Below are positions 36,521 through 45,395 of a stretch of 64,000 bases of DNA, one piece after another; positions within the stretch are counted from its first letter, which is position 1; each line of letters begins with the position of its first letter. This DNA is from Lustribacter sp965277075 (GTDB taxonomy: Bacteria; Vulcanimicrobiota; Vulcanimicrobiia; Vulcanimicrobiales; Vulcanimicrobiaceae). The notes under the pieces are model-generated. The model had not been told where the DNA came from. It saw nothing but the letters and a program-made list of their open reading frames with translations, and searched no databases. The DNA lies in the NCBI GenBank assembly GCA_965277075.1, contig OZ255707.1, positions 868,001 through 932,000 of the forward strand, written 5' to 3'. The translations under genes were made by a program, and so were the position numbers.

Positions 36521-37366
36521 TCAGCTCGCGCGAGCGGCGCGCAGATCCGAGTCGCGGACGTCGGCCGGCTGTACGATCACGTCGTCCTCGATGTGCAAGA
36601 CGCGCTTCGCCTCGTTGATTTGGGTCGAGATTCGGGCGTCGATCGTGCCGCCGTCGGTTTCGACGACCACACCGCCGCGGCCGACGCGCTGATCCTCGAT
36701 GACGCGGAAATTTTTGATGTCGCCGTTGCTGAGAAACTCTTCGCGGTGCTCGCGCATGCGCTCGATGTCGCCCGGATTGACCCGCACGGTAACCGATTCG
36801 CGATCGACGAGCCGTGCAAGGGCGACCTTCGCCATCTCGACGACGACACCGCGGTCGAGCGCGATCTGCTGATGTAATACGCGCTCGGCGATACCGATTG
36901 AGAGGCGGACCAGTTCGGGCTCCGCATCTTCCATGAGCTTGTGCCGTTCGACGCGTGCCATCTCGACGAGATTGCGCATCGTCGCCATCATGTCACTCAT
37001 CTCGTGATCGGCAGCCGCCGCTCCCTCTGCGTAACCATCGCTATGCGCCTGCGCCTTGGTCGCCTCGATGAGATCGTCGGCGCGTGCGGCGGCGTCGGCA
37101 ATCAGCGTGCCGGCACGCGCGTGGGCGTCCTCGAGCAGCGCCTTCGCGCGTTCCTCGGCGGTCGTTACGAGCTGATGCGCTTGGCGTGCGATTTCGTCGG
37201 TGTCGACCGGCGGCGGCGCTATCGTAAACGGTTCATACGCGGGCGTCTCGATGACCGGCGCAAGATTCGAATCTTCGTCGTGGTGAACGCCGTTCGTTTC
37301 GATCTTCGGAATCTGAATATGATAACGCTGCGTGTTGACGCGAGCGTTCTTTACGACGCGACCCAT
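36521..37366 (-). CDS. fliH: flagellar assembly protein FliH
   Basis: This 281-residue protein binds FliI and tethers it to the C ring. It has a variable N-terminus, a long charged helical stretch (EIARQAHQLVTTAEERAKALLEDAHARAGTLIADAAARADDLIEATKAQ) and a C-terminal V-ATPase E-subunit-like domain (LSIGIAERVLHQQIALD...VTVRVNPGD...VETDGGTIDARI). Start is ATG 37366, directly abutting the fliG stop. The length is typical of the family. Confidence 0.92.
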   Translation of the reverse strand: MGRVVKNARVNTQRYHIQIPKIETNGVHHDEDSNLAPVIETPAYEPFTIAPPPVDTDEIARQAHQLVTTAEERAKALLEDAHARAGTLIADAAARADDLIEATKAQAHSDGYAEGAAAADHEMSDMMATMRNLVEMARVERHKLMEDAEPELVRLSIGIAERVLHQQIALDRGVVVEMAKVALARLVDRESVTVRVNPGDIERMREHREEFLSNGDIKNFRVIEDQRVGRGGVVVETDGGTIDARISTQINEAKRVLHIEDDVIVQPADVRDSDLRAARAS

Positions 37367-38452
37367 TTAGACGAGCTTCTCGTCTTTGCCGCCGCGCGAG
37401 ATGACGATTTGACCGTTCTCCTCGAGCGAGCGGATGACGTCGACGATGTTCTGTTGCGCTTTGCCGACTTCGCGCATGCGTTGCGGCCCGAGCACTTCGA
37501 TGTCTTCGCGCAATGTCGATGCGGCGCGTGTCGACATGTTCTTGTAGACACGCTGCAACAGCTCTTCGTTCGCGGTTTTGAGCGCGAGGGCAAGATCTTT
37601 CGCTTCGACTTCTTTAAGGATGCGCTGGATCGCGCGGTCGTCGAGATTGATGATGTCTTCGAACACGAAGAGCAGGTTCTTCACTTCTTCGGCGATCGCC
37701 GGATCGCGTTTCATCAGCCCGTCGAGAATGTTTTTCTCCGCCTCGCGATCGACGAAGCCCATGAGCGCGGCGAGTGACTGGACGCCGCCGGCCTTCGTGA
37801 AGTCGGCACCGCTGACGAGCAGCCGGCGACCGAGCAGTTCGTCGAGCTGTTCGAGCACTTCCGGCGCCGTCTTCTGCAAGATTGCGATGCGCATCGCGAC
37901 GTCGGCTTGCAGGTCGGGCTCGAGCTGCGAGAGCACAGCGCCGGCTTTGTCGGGCTCCATGTACACGAGAATGAGCGCGACGGTTTGCGGATGTTCTTCG
38001 CGGATAAATTCGAGCAGCTGGCCCGGTTCGGTTTTCTTGACGAGTTCGAGCGGGTTGCCGTGCTTGAGCGCAGCAAAGAGCCGGTTCGTCATGTCGTCGG
38101 CTTGACCGGCGCCGAACGAGCGCTCGAGAATTTCCTTCGCGTACTCGATGCCGCCCTCGTTGATATACTTGAGGGCGATTGCGCGCTGGTACGCTTCGGT
38201 GATAACGGCGTCGCGCTTGTCGATCGGAACCGTCGAGATCTTTGCGATTTCGAGAACGATCGTTTCGACTTCGTCTTGGCGCAAGAACTTGAAGATCGTC
38301 GATGAGATCTCCAAGCCGAGCGTGATCATGAGGATAGCGGCCTTCTCGGGCCCCGTCATCTCCGGAACCGCCGGATTCTCAAACTGATATTTGGGCGAAG
38401 CCGGGGCCGCGCCTGATCCAACGGAGCCGATGATCGGTTTATCGGTGATCAC
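37367..38452 (-). CDS. fliG: flagellar motor switch protein FliG
   Basis: This 361-residue rotor protein interacts with MotA to generate torque. It has the N-terminal FliF-binding domain (MTGPEKAAILMITLG), the middle EHPQ motif in IREEHPQTVALIL, and the charged C-terminal torque helix (LFVFEDIINLDDRAIQRILKEVEAKDLALALK). The start is GTG 38452. The C-terminus is a little longer than usual (GQIVISRGGKDEKLV). It lies 6 bases after fliF. Confidence 0.97.
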   Translation of the reverse strand: MITDKPIIGSVGSGAAPASPKYQFENPAVPEMTGPEKAAILMITLGLEISSTIFKFLRQDEVETIVLEIAKISTVPIDKRDAVITEAYQRAIALKYINEGGIEYAKEILERSFGAGQADDMTNRLFAALKHGNPLELVKKTEPGQLLEFIREEHPQTVALILVYMEPDKAGAVLSQLEPDLQADVAMRIAILQKTAPEVLEQLDELLGRRLLVSGADFTKAGGVQSLAALMGFVDREAEKNILDGLMKRDPAIAEEVKNLLFVFEDIINLDDRAIQRILKEVEAKDLALALKTANEELLQRVYKNMSTRAASTLREDIEVLGPQRMREVGKAQQNIVDVIRSLEENGQIVISRGGKDEKLV

Positions 38453-38458
38453 GCGTCG

Positions 38459-40144
38459 TTATTCCGCGAGCCAGAGTTTGACGAGTTTGGCAAGACTGTC
38501 CGGATTTTCTTGAGCGACGGTCGTGACGTATTCGATCATCTGCTCGCGCGTCAGGTCGGCCGCAGATCGAATCGGTGCGGCGATGACGGGCGAGCCTTCG
38601 AGCATCGGATGCTCTTCGAACGACGGCAGTTCGTCGGCGAGCGCGGAGTCGAAGCTCGGGAGGTCGACGGTCGTCGCACGGACCGCGCGGCGGCGCAGCG
38701 TGAGAGCCAGCGCACCGGCACCGACGAGCAGCAGTACGACCCCGATGGCGATGAACGCCGTGATCGGGATGCCGAGAATCGTTCGTGTCGCGACGAGGAC
38801 CGGCTGCTCCGGCGGCGGCGCGAACGGAATCGCTTCGACCGAGATCACGTCACCGCGGTTTGGATCGATGCCCGCAGCGGCAGCGACAACGTTGCGAATC
38901 TTCGCGACGTCGGCGTTGGAAACCGCATAGACCGGTACGGCCGCGATGAGCGGTTGCGCCGCGCCAGGCGCGGTCTGCGGCAACGCCGCGGGGTTCGGCA
39001 CGTTGACGAGGACGGCGACAGAGAGGCGCGTCACTTTGCCGGGCGCGTCGATGTGCTTGGCGACGGACTTCGTAATCTCGAAGTTGGTGGTCGTTTTGGC
39101 TTTGGTGTAGCGGCTATTGCCGGTATTCTGCTGTTGCGCCTGATAGGTCGGCACGTTGGTCGTGGTGCCCGGAACGCCGATCGGCGGCTGTTTGGCGCCG
39201 CCGGTTCCGGTAAACGATTCGCGCTCGGTCTGCGATGACCGGACCGTGCCGTTCGGTGCGTAGGTTTCGGTGTCGGTCTGGCCCGCGTCGAAATTCATGT
39301 CGGTTGCGACGCGCACGGCCGAACGCTTCGAACCGATTGCTGCGTCAAGCAACCCCTGCACATTCTCTTGCAGGTTCGCCTCGTAGCGCTGTTTGGCCGC
39401 GAGCTGATCCTGCGTCATCTTCAAGGCGTCGGCGGTGCGCTCGCCGTCGGGGCCGGTCGCCGACGCCGACGGAACGAGGACGGTGCCATCCTGGTTGACG
39501 ATCGTCACGTTGTCGGGTTTGAGGCCCTCAACGGCACCCGAGACCAGCTGCGTGATGCCGCGGACTTCCTGCGGCGAGAGCGTCATGCCGGCTTTGGTCT
39601 TGATCGCGACCGACGCCGTCGTCGGCTGCTGAGTCGTTGAATAGAGCGAGACGTCCGGCGAAGCGATGTGCACGCGCGCAGACTCGACCGGCGTCAAGCT
39701 CGCAATGGTTCGCTGTAGCTCCCCTTCGGTCGCGCGAATTTTCGCGATTTTCTCTTGGGTGTCGGTCATACCAAGGTTCGTGCGGTCGAACAACTCGTAA
39801 CCCGTGCCGCCGCCCTTGACGACGCCCTCGCCGGCCAGCGCGACGCGCTCTTCCGGGATGCTTTCTTCCGGGACGAAAATCGTCGTGCCGTCGGCCGAGA
39901 GCCGGTGCGGAATCTTTTGCGCGTCGAGCTTCGTCACGACGGCATTGGCATCGTCGGCCGAAAGGTTCGCGAAGAGGACGCCGTAGGTCGGCGGCCGCAG
40001 GCGCGCAAAGCCGAAGAACCCGAGCGCGATGATGGCGGCGAGTGCGATTGCGCCGGCGGCAAGGCGGCTCGGTTGAGACTGCGATGACCAAACGTCACGC
40101 AGTCTTCCGCCGACCGAGCCGAACGACGAGCCTAAACGATCCAA
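38459..40144 (-). CDS. fliF: flagellar MS-ring protein FliF
   Basis: This 561-residue inner-membrane ring protein has membrane segments at about 30-48 and 455-478. Ring-building motifs between them include PTYGVLFANLSADDANAVV, AREGEL-like RATEGELQRTIASL and ARVHIASPD. The C-terminal tail binds FliG. The start appears to be TTG 40144, preceded by GAAGG with 6-base spacing; no ATG or GTG fits the MS-ring N-terminus better. It is the first gene of the flagellar operon here, whereas flgB, flgC and fliE usually precede it. Confidence 0.96.
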   Translation of the reverse strand: MDRLGSSFGSVGGRLRDVWSSQSQPSRLAAGAIALAAIIALGFFGFARLRPPTYGVLFANLSADDANAVVTKLDAQKIPHRLSADGTTIFVPEESIPEERVALAGEGVVKGGGTGYELFDRTNLGMTDTQEKIAKIRATEGELQRTIASLTPVESARVHIASPDVSLYSTTQQPTTASVAIKTKAGMTLSPQEVRGITQLVSGAVEGLKPDNVTIVNQDGTVLVPSASATGPDGERTADALKMTQDQLAAKQRYEANLQENVQGLLDAAIGSKRSAVRVATDMNFDAGQTDTETYAPNGTVRSSQTERESFTGTGGAKQPPIGVPGTTTNVPTYQAQQQNTGNSRYTKAKTTTNFEITKSVAKHIDAPGKVTRLSVAVLVNVPNPAALPQTAPGAAQPLIAAVPVYAVSNADVAKIRNVVAAAAGIDPNRGDVISVEAIPFAPPPEQPVLVATRTILGIPITAFIAIGVVLLLVGAGALALTLRRRAVRATTVDLPSFDSALADELPSFEEHPMLEGSPVIAAPIRSAADLTREQMIEYVTTVAQENPDSLAKLVKLWLAE

Positions 40145-40243
40145 ATGCCACCTTCGCGAGCGCTCAAGAGAGCGTCGTGTGTGCGCCGATTCCGGCAGGT
40201 TTCAACTGCGAGCGTCCGTGCCCAGTCCTCGATCCTACGAATA

Positions 40244-40271
40244 CTATCGGTACCACGTGGCGCGGGATTTA
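40244..40271 (-). promoter_or_regulatory. candidate sigma-28 promoter upstream of fliF
   Basis: On the minus strand TAAA (40271-40268) is followed after 16 bases by ACCGATAG (40251-40244). The FliA/SigD consensus is TAAA-N15-GCCGATAA, so the spacing is one base long and the -10 element has six of eight matches. It lies 100 bases upstream of the fliF start, in the only sizeable gap at the head of the operon. A FliA-type sigma factor is encoded at 50653. Confidence 0.4.
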
Positions 40272-40289
40272 CGTCTCTTGCCTAACAAG

Positions 40290-40317
40290 ACAAGCGTGCG
40301 ATCTATCTCACGCTTGT
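40290..40317 (-). terminator. stem-loop overlapping the purA stop codon
   Basis: A perfect 9-bp stem (40290-40298 with 40309-40317, ACAAGCGTG/CACGCTTGT) has a 10-base loop. The purA TGA lies at the end of the upstream arm. On the minus strand the stem is followed by CTTGTTAGG, which is only weakly U-rich. It would separate the recA-recX-GH125-purA transcript from the flagellar operon. Confidence 0.5.
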
Positions 40318-41615
40318 AGGAAGGCCGACCGCTCGGGTCCCACGGACACCAAAGTGACCGGAACACGACATGCCTCTTGTATGAAAGCAACGTAGGACCT
40401 GGCTGCTAACGGTAAATTTCCTACCGAACGGACGCCGGTGATATCCGCATCCCAGCCGTCCAGAAACGTTGTGTCGACGCTGAGACCCGGTGCACCCATC
40501 GACTCGATCCCGGCCGCACGTCCATCGGCATGCCGGTAGCTCGTCACGACGCCGATCGGACCGAAGCCGCTGAGCACGTCGAGCTTCGTGATGATGAGGC
40601 GGTCGAGTCCGTTGACGCGAATCGCGTAGCGCGCGGCCACCGCATCGAACCAGCCGCATCGCCGCGAGCGTCCGGTGACCACGCCGAATTCGCGTCCGGC
40701 TTCGCGCAACCGCTCCCCGGCCTCACCGCTGAGTTCCGAGGGGAACGGTCCCGCTCCGACCCGCGTGCAATATGCCTTGACAACACCCGTCACCGAACGA
40801 ACTGCACCGGGCCCAATCCCGAGGCCGATGCACGCGCCGCCCGCGATCGTCGAGGAACTGGTGACGAACGGATACGAGCCGTACGTAACGTCGAGGAGCG
40901 TGCCTTGGGCGCCCTCTGCGAGCACCGTGTCGCCGCGCTCGAGCGCATCATTGATGTAGGTAACGCCGTCGACGATGTACGGCTTGATCCGTTCCGCCGC
41001 CAGCAGCGCCGCCCCGACGATCTCTTCCTCGCTCGGAACGTCGCCCGCCGTCGCAAGTACCGGCGTTTTCGCGAGCATCGTAAGCCGGATGCGGTCGGCC
41101 AATTGCGCGGGATGAAGCAAATCGCCGAACGTGATCCCGAGACGCGCGGCACGATCGGTGTAGGCAGGACCGATACCGCGCCCCGTCGTGCCGATGGCGT
41201 CGCCGCCGCGCGCGCGTTCCGCCGCCGCGTCGAGCAGCGCATGGTACGGGAAGACGATCTGGGCGCGATCGGAGATCGTAATGCGCCTCGTATCGACGCC
41301 GATTGCGGCGAGCGCGTCGAGTTCGGCAATCAGCCCCGAAAGCGAGACAACGGTTCCCGAACCGATGTGCAACTTCGCCGACGGGACGAGCGCACCGGAC
41401 GGCACGATGCGCAACGCGAGTTTTCGGTCGCCCACCTGGATCGAATGGCCGGCATTGTCGCCGCCGCCGAAGCGCGCAACGATCGTGTAATCGCGCGCGA
41501 GCAAATCGACGATGCGGCCCTTTCCCTCGTCGCCCCATTGGATGCCGAGTACGATATCGACCGCACCGGCTCGACGAGGCTCGACGGCGGCCAGCAGTGG
41601 GCTACTGATCGCCAC
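40308..41615 (-). CDS. purA: adenylosuccinate synthetase
   Basis: This 435-residue enzyme converts IMP, aspartate and GTP to adenylosuccinate in AMP synthesis. The GTP P-loop-like sequence GIQWGDEGKGRIVD begins near residue 24, with FGGGDNAGHSI, GTTGRGIGPAY, EGAQGTLLD and VTGRSRRCGWFD. The start is ATG 41615, which overlaps the end of the GH125 gene by 14 bases; about 18 residues precede the normal VDIVLG start. A functional or structural reason for the extension is not evident. Confidence 0.96.
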   Translation of the reverse strand: MAISSPLLAAVEPRRAGAVDIVLGIQWGDEGKGRIVDLLARDYTIVARFGGGDNAGHSIQVGDRKLALRIVPSGALVPSAKLHIGSGTVVSLSGLIAELDALAAIGVDTRRITISDRAQIVFPYHALLDAAAERARGGDAIGTTGRGIGPAYTDRAARLGITFGDLLHPAQLADRIRLTMLAKTPVLATAGDVPSEEEIVGAALLAAERIKPYIVDGVTYINDALERGDTVLAEGAQGTLLDVTYGSYPFVTSSSTIAGGACIGLGIGPGAVRSVTGVVKAYCTRVGAGPFPSELSGEAGERLREAGREFGVVTGRSRRCGWFDAVAARYAIRVNGLDRLIITKLDVLSGFGPIGVVTSYRHADGRAAGIESMGAPGLSVDTTFLDGWDADITGVRSVGNLPLAARSYVAFIQEACRVPVTLVSVGPERSAFLQA

Positions 41616-42918
41616 GAAAATCTAAGTCCGACGTCGACCCGACCGGCAACGGTGATGCACCGCCGAGCGTCGTCATGACGTACTCGCTGAAGAGCGCATT
41701 CGGCCAGCCAAAATCGACACGCGAGTACTTGTTCGGATCGTCGGGATTAAACGATTCGTGCAACAGATGATCGCCGGGATCCGAGTTGAGCAGTTGCGCG
41801 AGAACGTCGCTGCGCTCGGTCTGCGAATTCGCCGTGAATCCTTGCATGAGAATCGCGAGCGGCCAGACCCAACCGTCGTTCGTGTGCGGCGAACCGATCC
41901 CGTGCGCCAGCTTGCCTGAATAGAACGTCGGATTGTCTTTCGAAAGCAAGAAGCGCCGCGTGTTCGTGTAGACGAAGCTGTTCGCTTTGGTGTAACCGAT
42001 GTACGGCGCGGAGAGCAGACTCGGGATGTTCGCGTCATCCATCAGGTTTGCGTGATTGAGTCCATCGACTTCGTAGGCGTAGACGTAGCCGTAGTTCGGC
42101 GTGAACACCACGCCGTAGGTCTGGATTCCCAACTGTACTTCGTCGCGCAACGCTCCGGCGCGTTGCGACTTGAGCACGTTGTGGTAGACGTCGCGTTCGA
42201 TGTCTTGCAGTTCGCCGAGCGCGACGACCGCCATCATTTCCGACGGAATAAGATAGTTGTACGTGCACGCGTCGTCGGACGGCCGGAAGCCGCTCCAGAT
42301 CATGCCGGTGTACTGTACCGGATTACCCTTGCCGCCTTGCGGTAATTCCTTTTCCGTGTAGGTCGAATTGCGCCCGTGGTCTTGCTCGCGCTCCATCGTT
42401 TCGAGCGCCTTGTCGAAGCCGAGGGAAAGGTCGCCGGTGAAGACGGATGTGTCACCCGTCGTCTTCCAATACGTCCATGCCAGCGTGATCGGATAGGCAA
42501 GCGAGTCGAGCTCAAACTTCTGCTCCCACACCCGATAGTCGAGGGTGAACGCATTTGCATACGGATCGATCTGGAGGTATTTCCCCATTCGCGCAATCAT
42601 TTCGCGAAGCAGCTGCGCGACTTGCGGATCAGATTTCGCGAAGAACAAGTACGGGCGAACCTGCGCGCTCGCGTCGCGCAACCATTCCGCCGGGATGTCG
42701 CCCGTCTTCACGTAGGCCGTTCCGTCGGACGCGATGGTCGCTTGCCGGCTCGTATTAAGGAGGGCCGACCGGTACATCGCCTGCAGCTTCGCATCGCCGT
42801 TCGTGAAGTTTGCAGCGGCCTTCGCGATCGAATCGAGTTCAACGGCGGATGCGCTTTGCGCGACGATTCCGACGATCAAGCCGACAACAACACAAAATCG
42901 CGCGATCCAAAACCGCAT
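41602..42918 (-). CDS. GH125-family exo-alpha-1,6-mannosidase, secreted
   Basis: This 438-residue protein starts at ATG 42918 with a signal peptide (RFWIARFCVVVGLIVGIVAQSASA). Family GH125 features are TGDIPAEWLRDASAQVRPYL, MIWSGFRPSDDACTYNYLIPSEMMA and SPHTNDGWVWPLAI, within an (alpha/alpha)6 fold. Characterised members are metal-independent and trim alpha-1,6-linked mannose from glycans. It lies between recX and purA, an odd setting for a glycosidase, and overlaps purA by 14 bases. The substrate is unknown. Confidence 0.88.
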   Translation of the reverse strand: MRFWIARFCVVVGLIVGIVAQSASAVELDSIAKAAANFTNGDAKLQAMYRSALLNTSRQATIASDGTAYVKTGDIPAEWLRDASAQVRPYLFFAKSDPQVAQLLREMIARMGKYLQIDPYANAFTLDYRVWEQKFELDSLAYPITLAWTYWKTTGDTSVFTGDLSLGFDKALETMEREQDHGRNSTYTEKELPQGGKGNPVQYTGMIWSGFRPSDDACTYNYLIPSEMMAVVALGELQDIERDVYHNVLKSQRAGALRDEVQLGIQTYGVVFTPNYGYVYAYEVDGLNHANLMDDANIPSLLSAPYIGYTKANSFVYTNTRRFLLSKDNPTFYSGKLAHGIGSPHTNDGWVWPLAILMQGFTANSQTERSDVLAQLLNSDPGDHLLHESFNPDDPNKYSRVDFGWPNALFSEYVMTTLGGASPLPVGSTSDLDFRGDQ

Positions 42919-42928
42919 GGGAGCGCCT

Positions 42929-43450
42929 TTAGCTGGGCGTGGAACGACTCCTCGGCATCTCGCCACCGTTATCGAAATCTTGTAGCGCGTCACCAATCTC
43001 CGCCTTCGCGCGTTCGCGCAGCGTGCGGTAGATCAACGAGGTCGGAAAGCCGAGGCGCTCGAGCCGGCGCGCAATCGCCGGATACGAGAGCTGGGACTGC
43101 GTCCGCGCGATCTTCTCGTAGGCGGCGAGAATACGCGCGTCTTCGCCGGCCGGCGCTGCTCGAACGACGGCCGCAGCCGCATCGCGATCGATGCCGCGCC
43201 GGATCAGATCCGCGCGGAGACGCGCGTCGCCGACCGCCTTCCGTGCACCCTCGACGTAGAGGCTCGCATAGAGGCGGTCGTCGATGTACCCGTCGGCTTT
43301 GCACGAAGCCACTGCGCCCGCGATCTCATCGTGCTCGTAACCGCGCGCCTGCAATTTCGTCCAAAGCTGCGCTTCCGTGAGGCGGCGCTGCGCGAGTAGC
43401 GCGAGTGCCGCGACGCGCGCCGTCCTAGTCGTCGTCGGCGACAATGGCAC
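42929..43450 (-). CDS. recX: RecX family regulator of RecA
   Basis: This protein of about 173 residues is built from three-helix RecX repeats: RVAALALLAQRRLTEAQLWTKLQARGYEHDEIAGAV, DRLYASLYVEGARK.VGDARLRADLIRRGID, and YPAIARRLERLGF. RecX binds and modulates RecA filaments. The start is uncertain: GTG 43450 or TTG 43444, both inside the last codons of recA, fit the helix boundaries. The longer open frame up to 43720 is recA shadow. Confidence 0.85.
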   Translation of the reverse strand: MPLSPTTTRTARVAALALLAQRRLTEAQLWTKLQARGYEHDEIAGAVASCKADGYIDDRLYASLYVEGARKAVGDARLRADLIRRGIDRDAAAAVVRAAPAGEDARILAAYEKIARTQSQLSYPAIARRLERLGFPTSLIYRTLRERAKAEIGDALQDFDNGGEMPRSRSTPS

Positions 43451-44471
43451 CGACCGGATGCGCAACCCCGTTCGGCGAGACACTGGCTTTGAGTGCCTCG
43501 CGAATCTTGAATTCGATCTCATCCGCCATGTCGGAATGTTCTTCGAGGAACGACTTCGCGTTCTCACGCCCCTGACCGATGCGCGACTCGCCGTAGGTGT
43601 ACCACGAACCGCTCTTGCCGACGATATTCCGTTCGAGCGCGACGTCGAGGATCGAGCCCATCTTCGAGATGCCGCGGCCGTAAGTGATATCGAACTCCGC
43701 TTGCCGGAATGGGGGCGCAACCTTATTCTTCACGACTTTCGCCCGGGTCCGCGTGCCGACCACATCGGTGCCGACCTTGATCTGCTCGAGTTTCCGGATG
43801 TCGATACGAACGGATGCGTAAAATTTTAGGGCACGGCCGCCCGAGGTCGTTTCCGGACTGCCGAACATCACGCCGACTTTTTCGCGAAGTTGGTTAATGA
43901 AGATCATCACACACTTCGAGCGTGAGATCGCCGACGTCAGCTTACGGAGCGCTTGCGACATCAAGCGCGCTTGCAAGCCAACGTGGGTGTCGCCCATGTC
44001 GCCCTCGAGTTCGGCCTTCGTCACCAGCGCCGCAACCGAGTCGACGACGACCACGTCGACCGCATTCGAGCGGACGAGCATCTCGGCGATATCGAGGGCT
44101 TGTTCGCCGGCATCCGGTTGGGACACCAGCAGGTTGTCGAGGTCGATGCCGAGATTTTGCGCATAAATCGGATCGAGAGCGTGTTCGACATCGATGAAGG
44201 CCGCTGTTCCGCCGCTCTTTTGGGCTTCGGCGATGACGTGGAGCGCCAGCGTGGTCTTACCGCTCGACTCGGGCCCGTAGATTTCGACGATACGGCCACG
44301 CGGGAAGCCGCCGACGCCGAGGGCGAGATCGAGGGCGATCGATCCGGACGAGATGACGTCGAACGCCATCCGCTCCTGGATCTCGCCCATTTTCATGATG
44401 GAACCTTTGCCGAACTGACGCTCGATCTGCGCGAGCGCGTTGGTAAGGGCGACTTGCTTTTCGTCGGCCAT
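43425..44471 (-). CDS. recA: recombinase RecA
   Basis: This 348-residue strand-exchange ATPase also activates SOS co-proteolysis. The Walker A motif is GPESSGKT, with VVVVDSVAALV, the L2 loop MFGSPETTSGGRALKFYAS and an acidic C-terminus. The start is ATG 44471 with GGAG five bases upstream; 35 open codons further upstream are not RecA-like. It overlaps recX, and a palindromic SOS-type box lies 134 bases upstream. Confidence 0.98.
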   Translation of the reverse strand: MADEKQVALTNALAQIERQFGKGSIMKMGEIQERMAFDVISSGSIALDLALGVGGFPRGRIVEIYGPESSGKTTLALHVIAEAQKSGGTAAFIDVEHALDPIYAQNLGIDLDNLLVSQPDAGEQALDIAEMLVRSNAVDVVVVDSVAALVTKAELEGDMGDTHVGLQARLMSQALRKLTSAISRSKCVMIFINQLREKVGVMFGSPETTSGGRALKFYASVRIDIRKLEQIKVGTDVVGTRTRAKVVKNKVAPPFRQAEFDITYGRGISKMGSILDVALERNIVGKSGSWYTYGESRIGQGRENAKSFLEEHSDMADEIEFKIREALKASVSPNGVAHPVGAIVADDD

Positions 44472-44604
44472 GATTCTCCGTTTCCGGTGCGATTTCGGGA
44501 CGCTCCCGACCGTATCGCGCCACTGTGCCATCTGCATGGCATCATTTTCCACCGAATCCAACGGCGGGCGCGTCATTGAATCACGACGTTCGCTCCGTCC
44601 GGCA

Positions 44605-44622
44605 ATCGAACCTGTGTTCGAT
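44605..44622 (-). promoter_or_regulatory. LexA-type SOS box upstream of recA
   Basis: ATCGAAC-CTGT-GTTCGAT is a perfect inverted repeat with a 4-base spacer. It matches the Gram-positive/actinobacterial LexA operator form (CGAAC-N4-GTTCG) rather than the proteobacterial CTG-N10-CAG. It lies in the 183-base gap between the class II aldolase gene and recA, in the position expected for recA repression. Confidence 0.7.
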
Positions 44623-44654
44623 ACGTGAGCTCGCGGATTGAGCCGCCGCCTCGC

Positions 44655-45395
44655 TTATCGCGAGCGCGCGGCATCATCGCGGAGCGCAACTTCCCGCGTC
44701 CATAATTCCCATGGCCGGCGCACGTCGGGCTTCATGTAGCCTTGCATCAGGGCCGCTTCACCCGGACTCAAGAACCTGACCGCGCCCATCCGCATTGCTT
44801 CCGCTTGCAGCATGGCATTTTCTTCGGTGTAGATCGCGCGATACACGGCTTCACGTACGCTACGTCCGACGACAACCGATCCGTGCCCGCGCAGCAGTGA
44901 TACGCACCGCGTCCCGAGCGTATCGGCGAGCGCGCGACCAAGGTCGAGCGTTTTGATCAGCAGGTCGGTGTCGCCGGCGACGTCGTGCGAATCGAACGCG
45001 GCGACGCCGTCGGCGAGAAAGGCGCTCATGTGCCAAATCGGTCGAAGCGGCACGTTGGTCACGGTGAACGGGATGATCGAGCGTGAGTGGCTGTGGACGA
45101 TGCCGTGAACGTCCGGTCGCGCCGCGTAGATCGCCGCGTGAATAAAGCGTTCGCTGTACAGCTCGCGGTCGTGCGCGTCCAACGCATCGCCGTTCAGATC
45201 GAACGTCAGGACGTCGTCGAGCTGTGCAAGTCCCGGCGCGAGCGCCCAGGTGAGAAAAAAACGGCCGGACTCGCCGGGATCACGGACGCTGACGTGGCCG
45301 TACGCGTCGACGACATCGCGTGCGAAGAGGATATGATTTGCAACCACGAGCTCATCGCGCGCGACGGCGCGGAGCGCACGCGGGTCACTTTCCAT
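44655..45395 (-). CDS. class II aldolase/adducin family protein
   Basis: This 246-residue protein has the zinc-site HSHS in VHGIVHSHSRS and a second histidine in LLRGHGSVVVG, with AYGHVSVRDPGE near the N-terminus. Family members are metal-dependent aldolases, epimerases or decarboxylases. The start is ATG 45395, overlapping the upstream binding-protein gene by 11 bases. Together with that gene and the amidohydrolase it forms a three-gene unit. A decarboxylase of an aromatic or hydroxy acid is a reasonable guess from that company, not proven. Confidence 0.82.
   Translation of the reverse strand: MESDPRALRAVARDELVVANHILFARDVVDAYGHVSVRDPGESGRFFLTWALAPGLAQLDDVLTFDLNGDALDAHDRELYSERFIHAAIYAARPDVHGIVHSHSRSIIPFTVTNVPLRPIWHMSAFLADGVAAFDSHDVAGDTDLLIKTLDLGRALADTLGTRCVSLLRGHGSVVVGRSVREAVYRAIYTEENAMLQAEAMRMGAVRFLSPGEAALMQGYMKPDVRRPWELWTREVALRDDAARSR

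Noticed and set aside
35525..36877. 450-codon plus-strand open frame opposite fliI and fliH
   Set aside because: Antisense to a gene with intact Walker motifs. The composition is that of a shadow frame.
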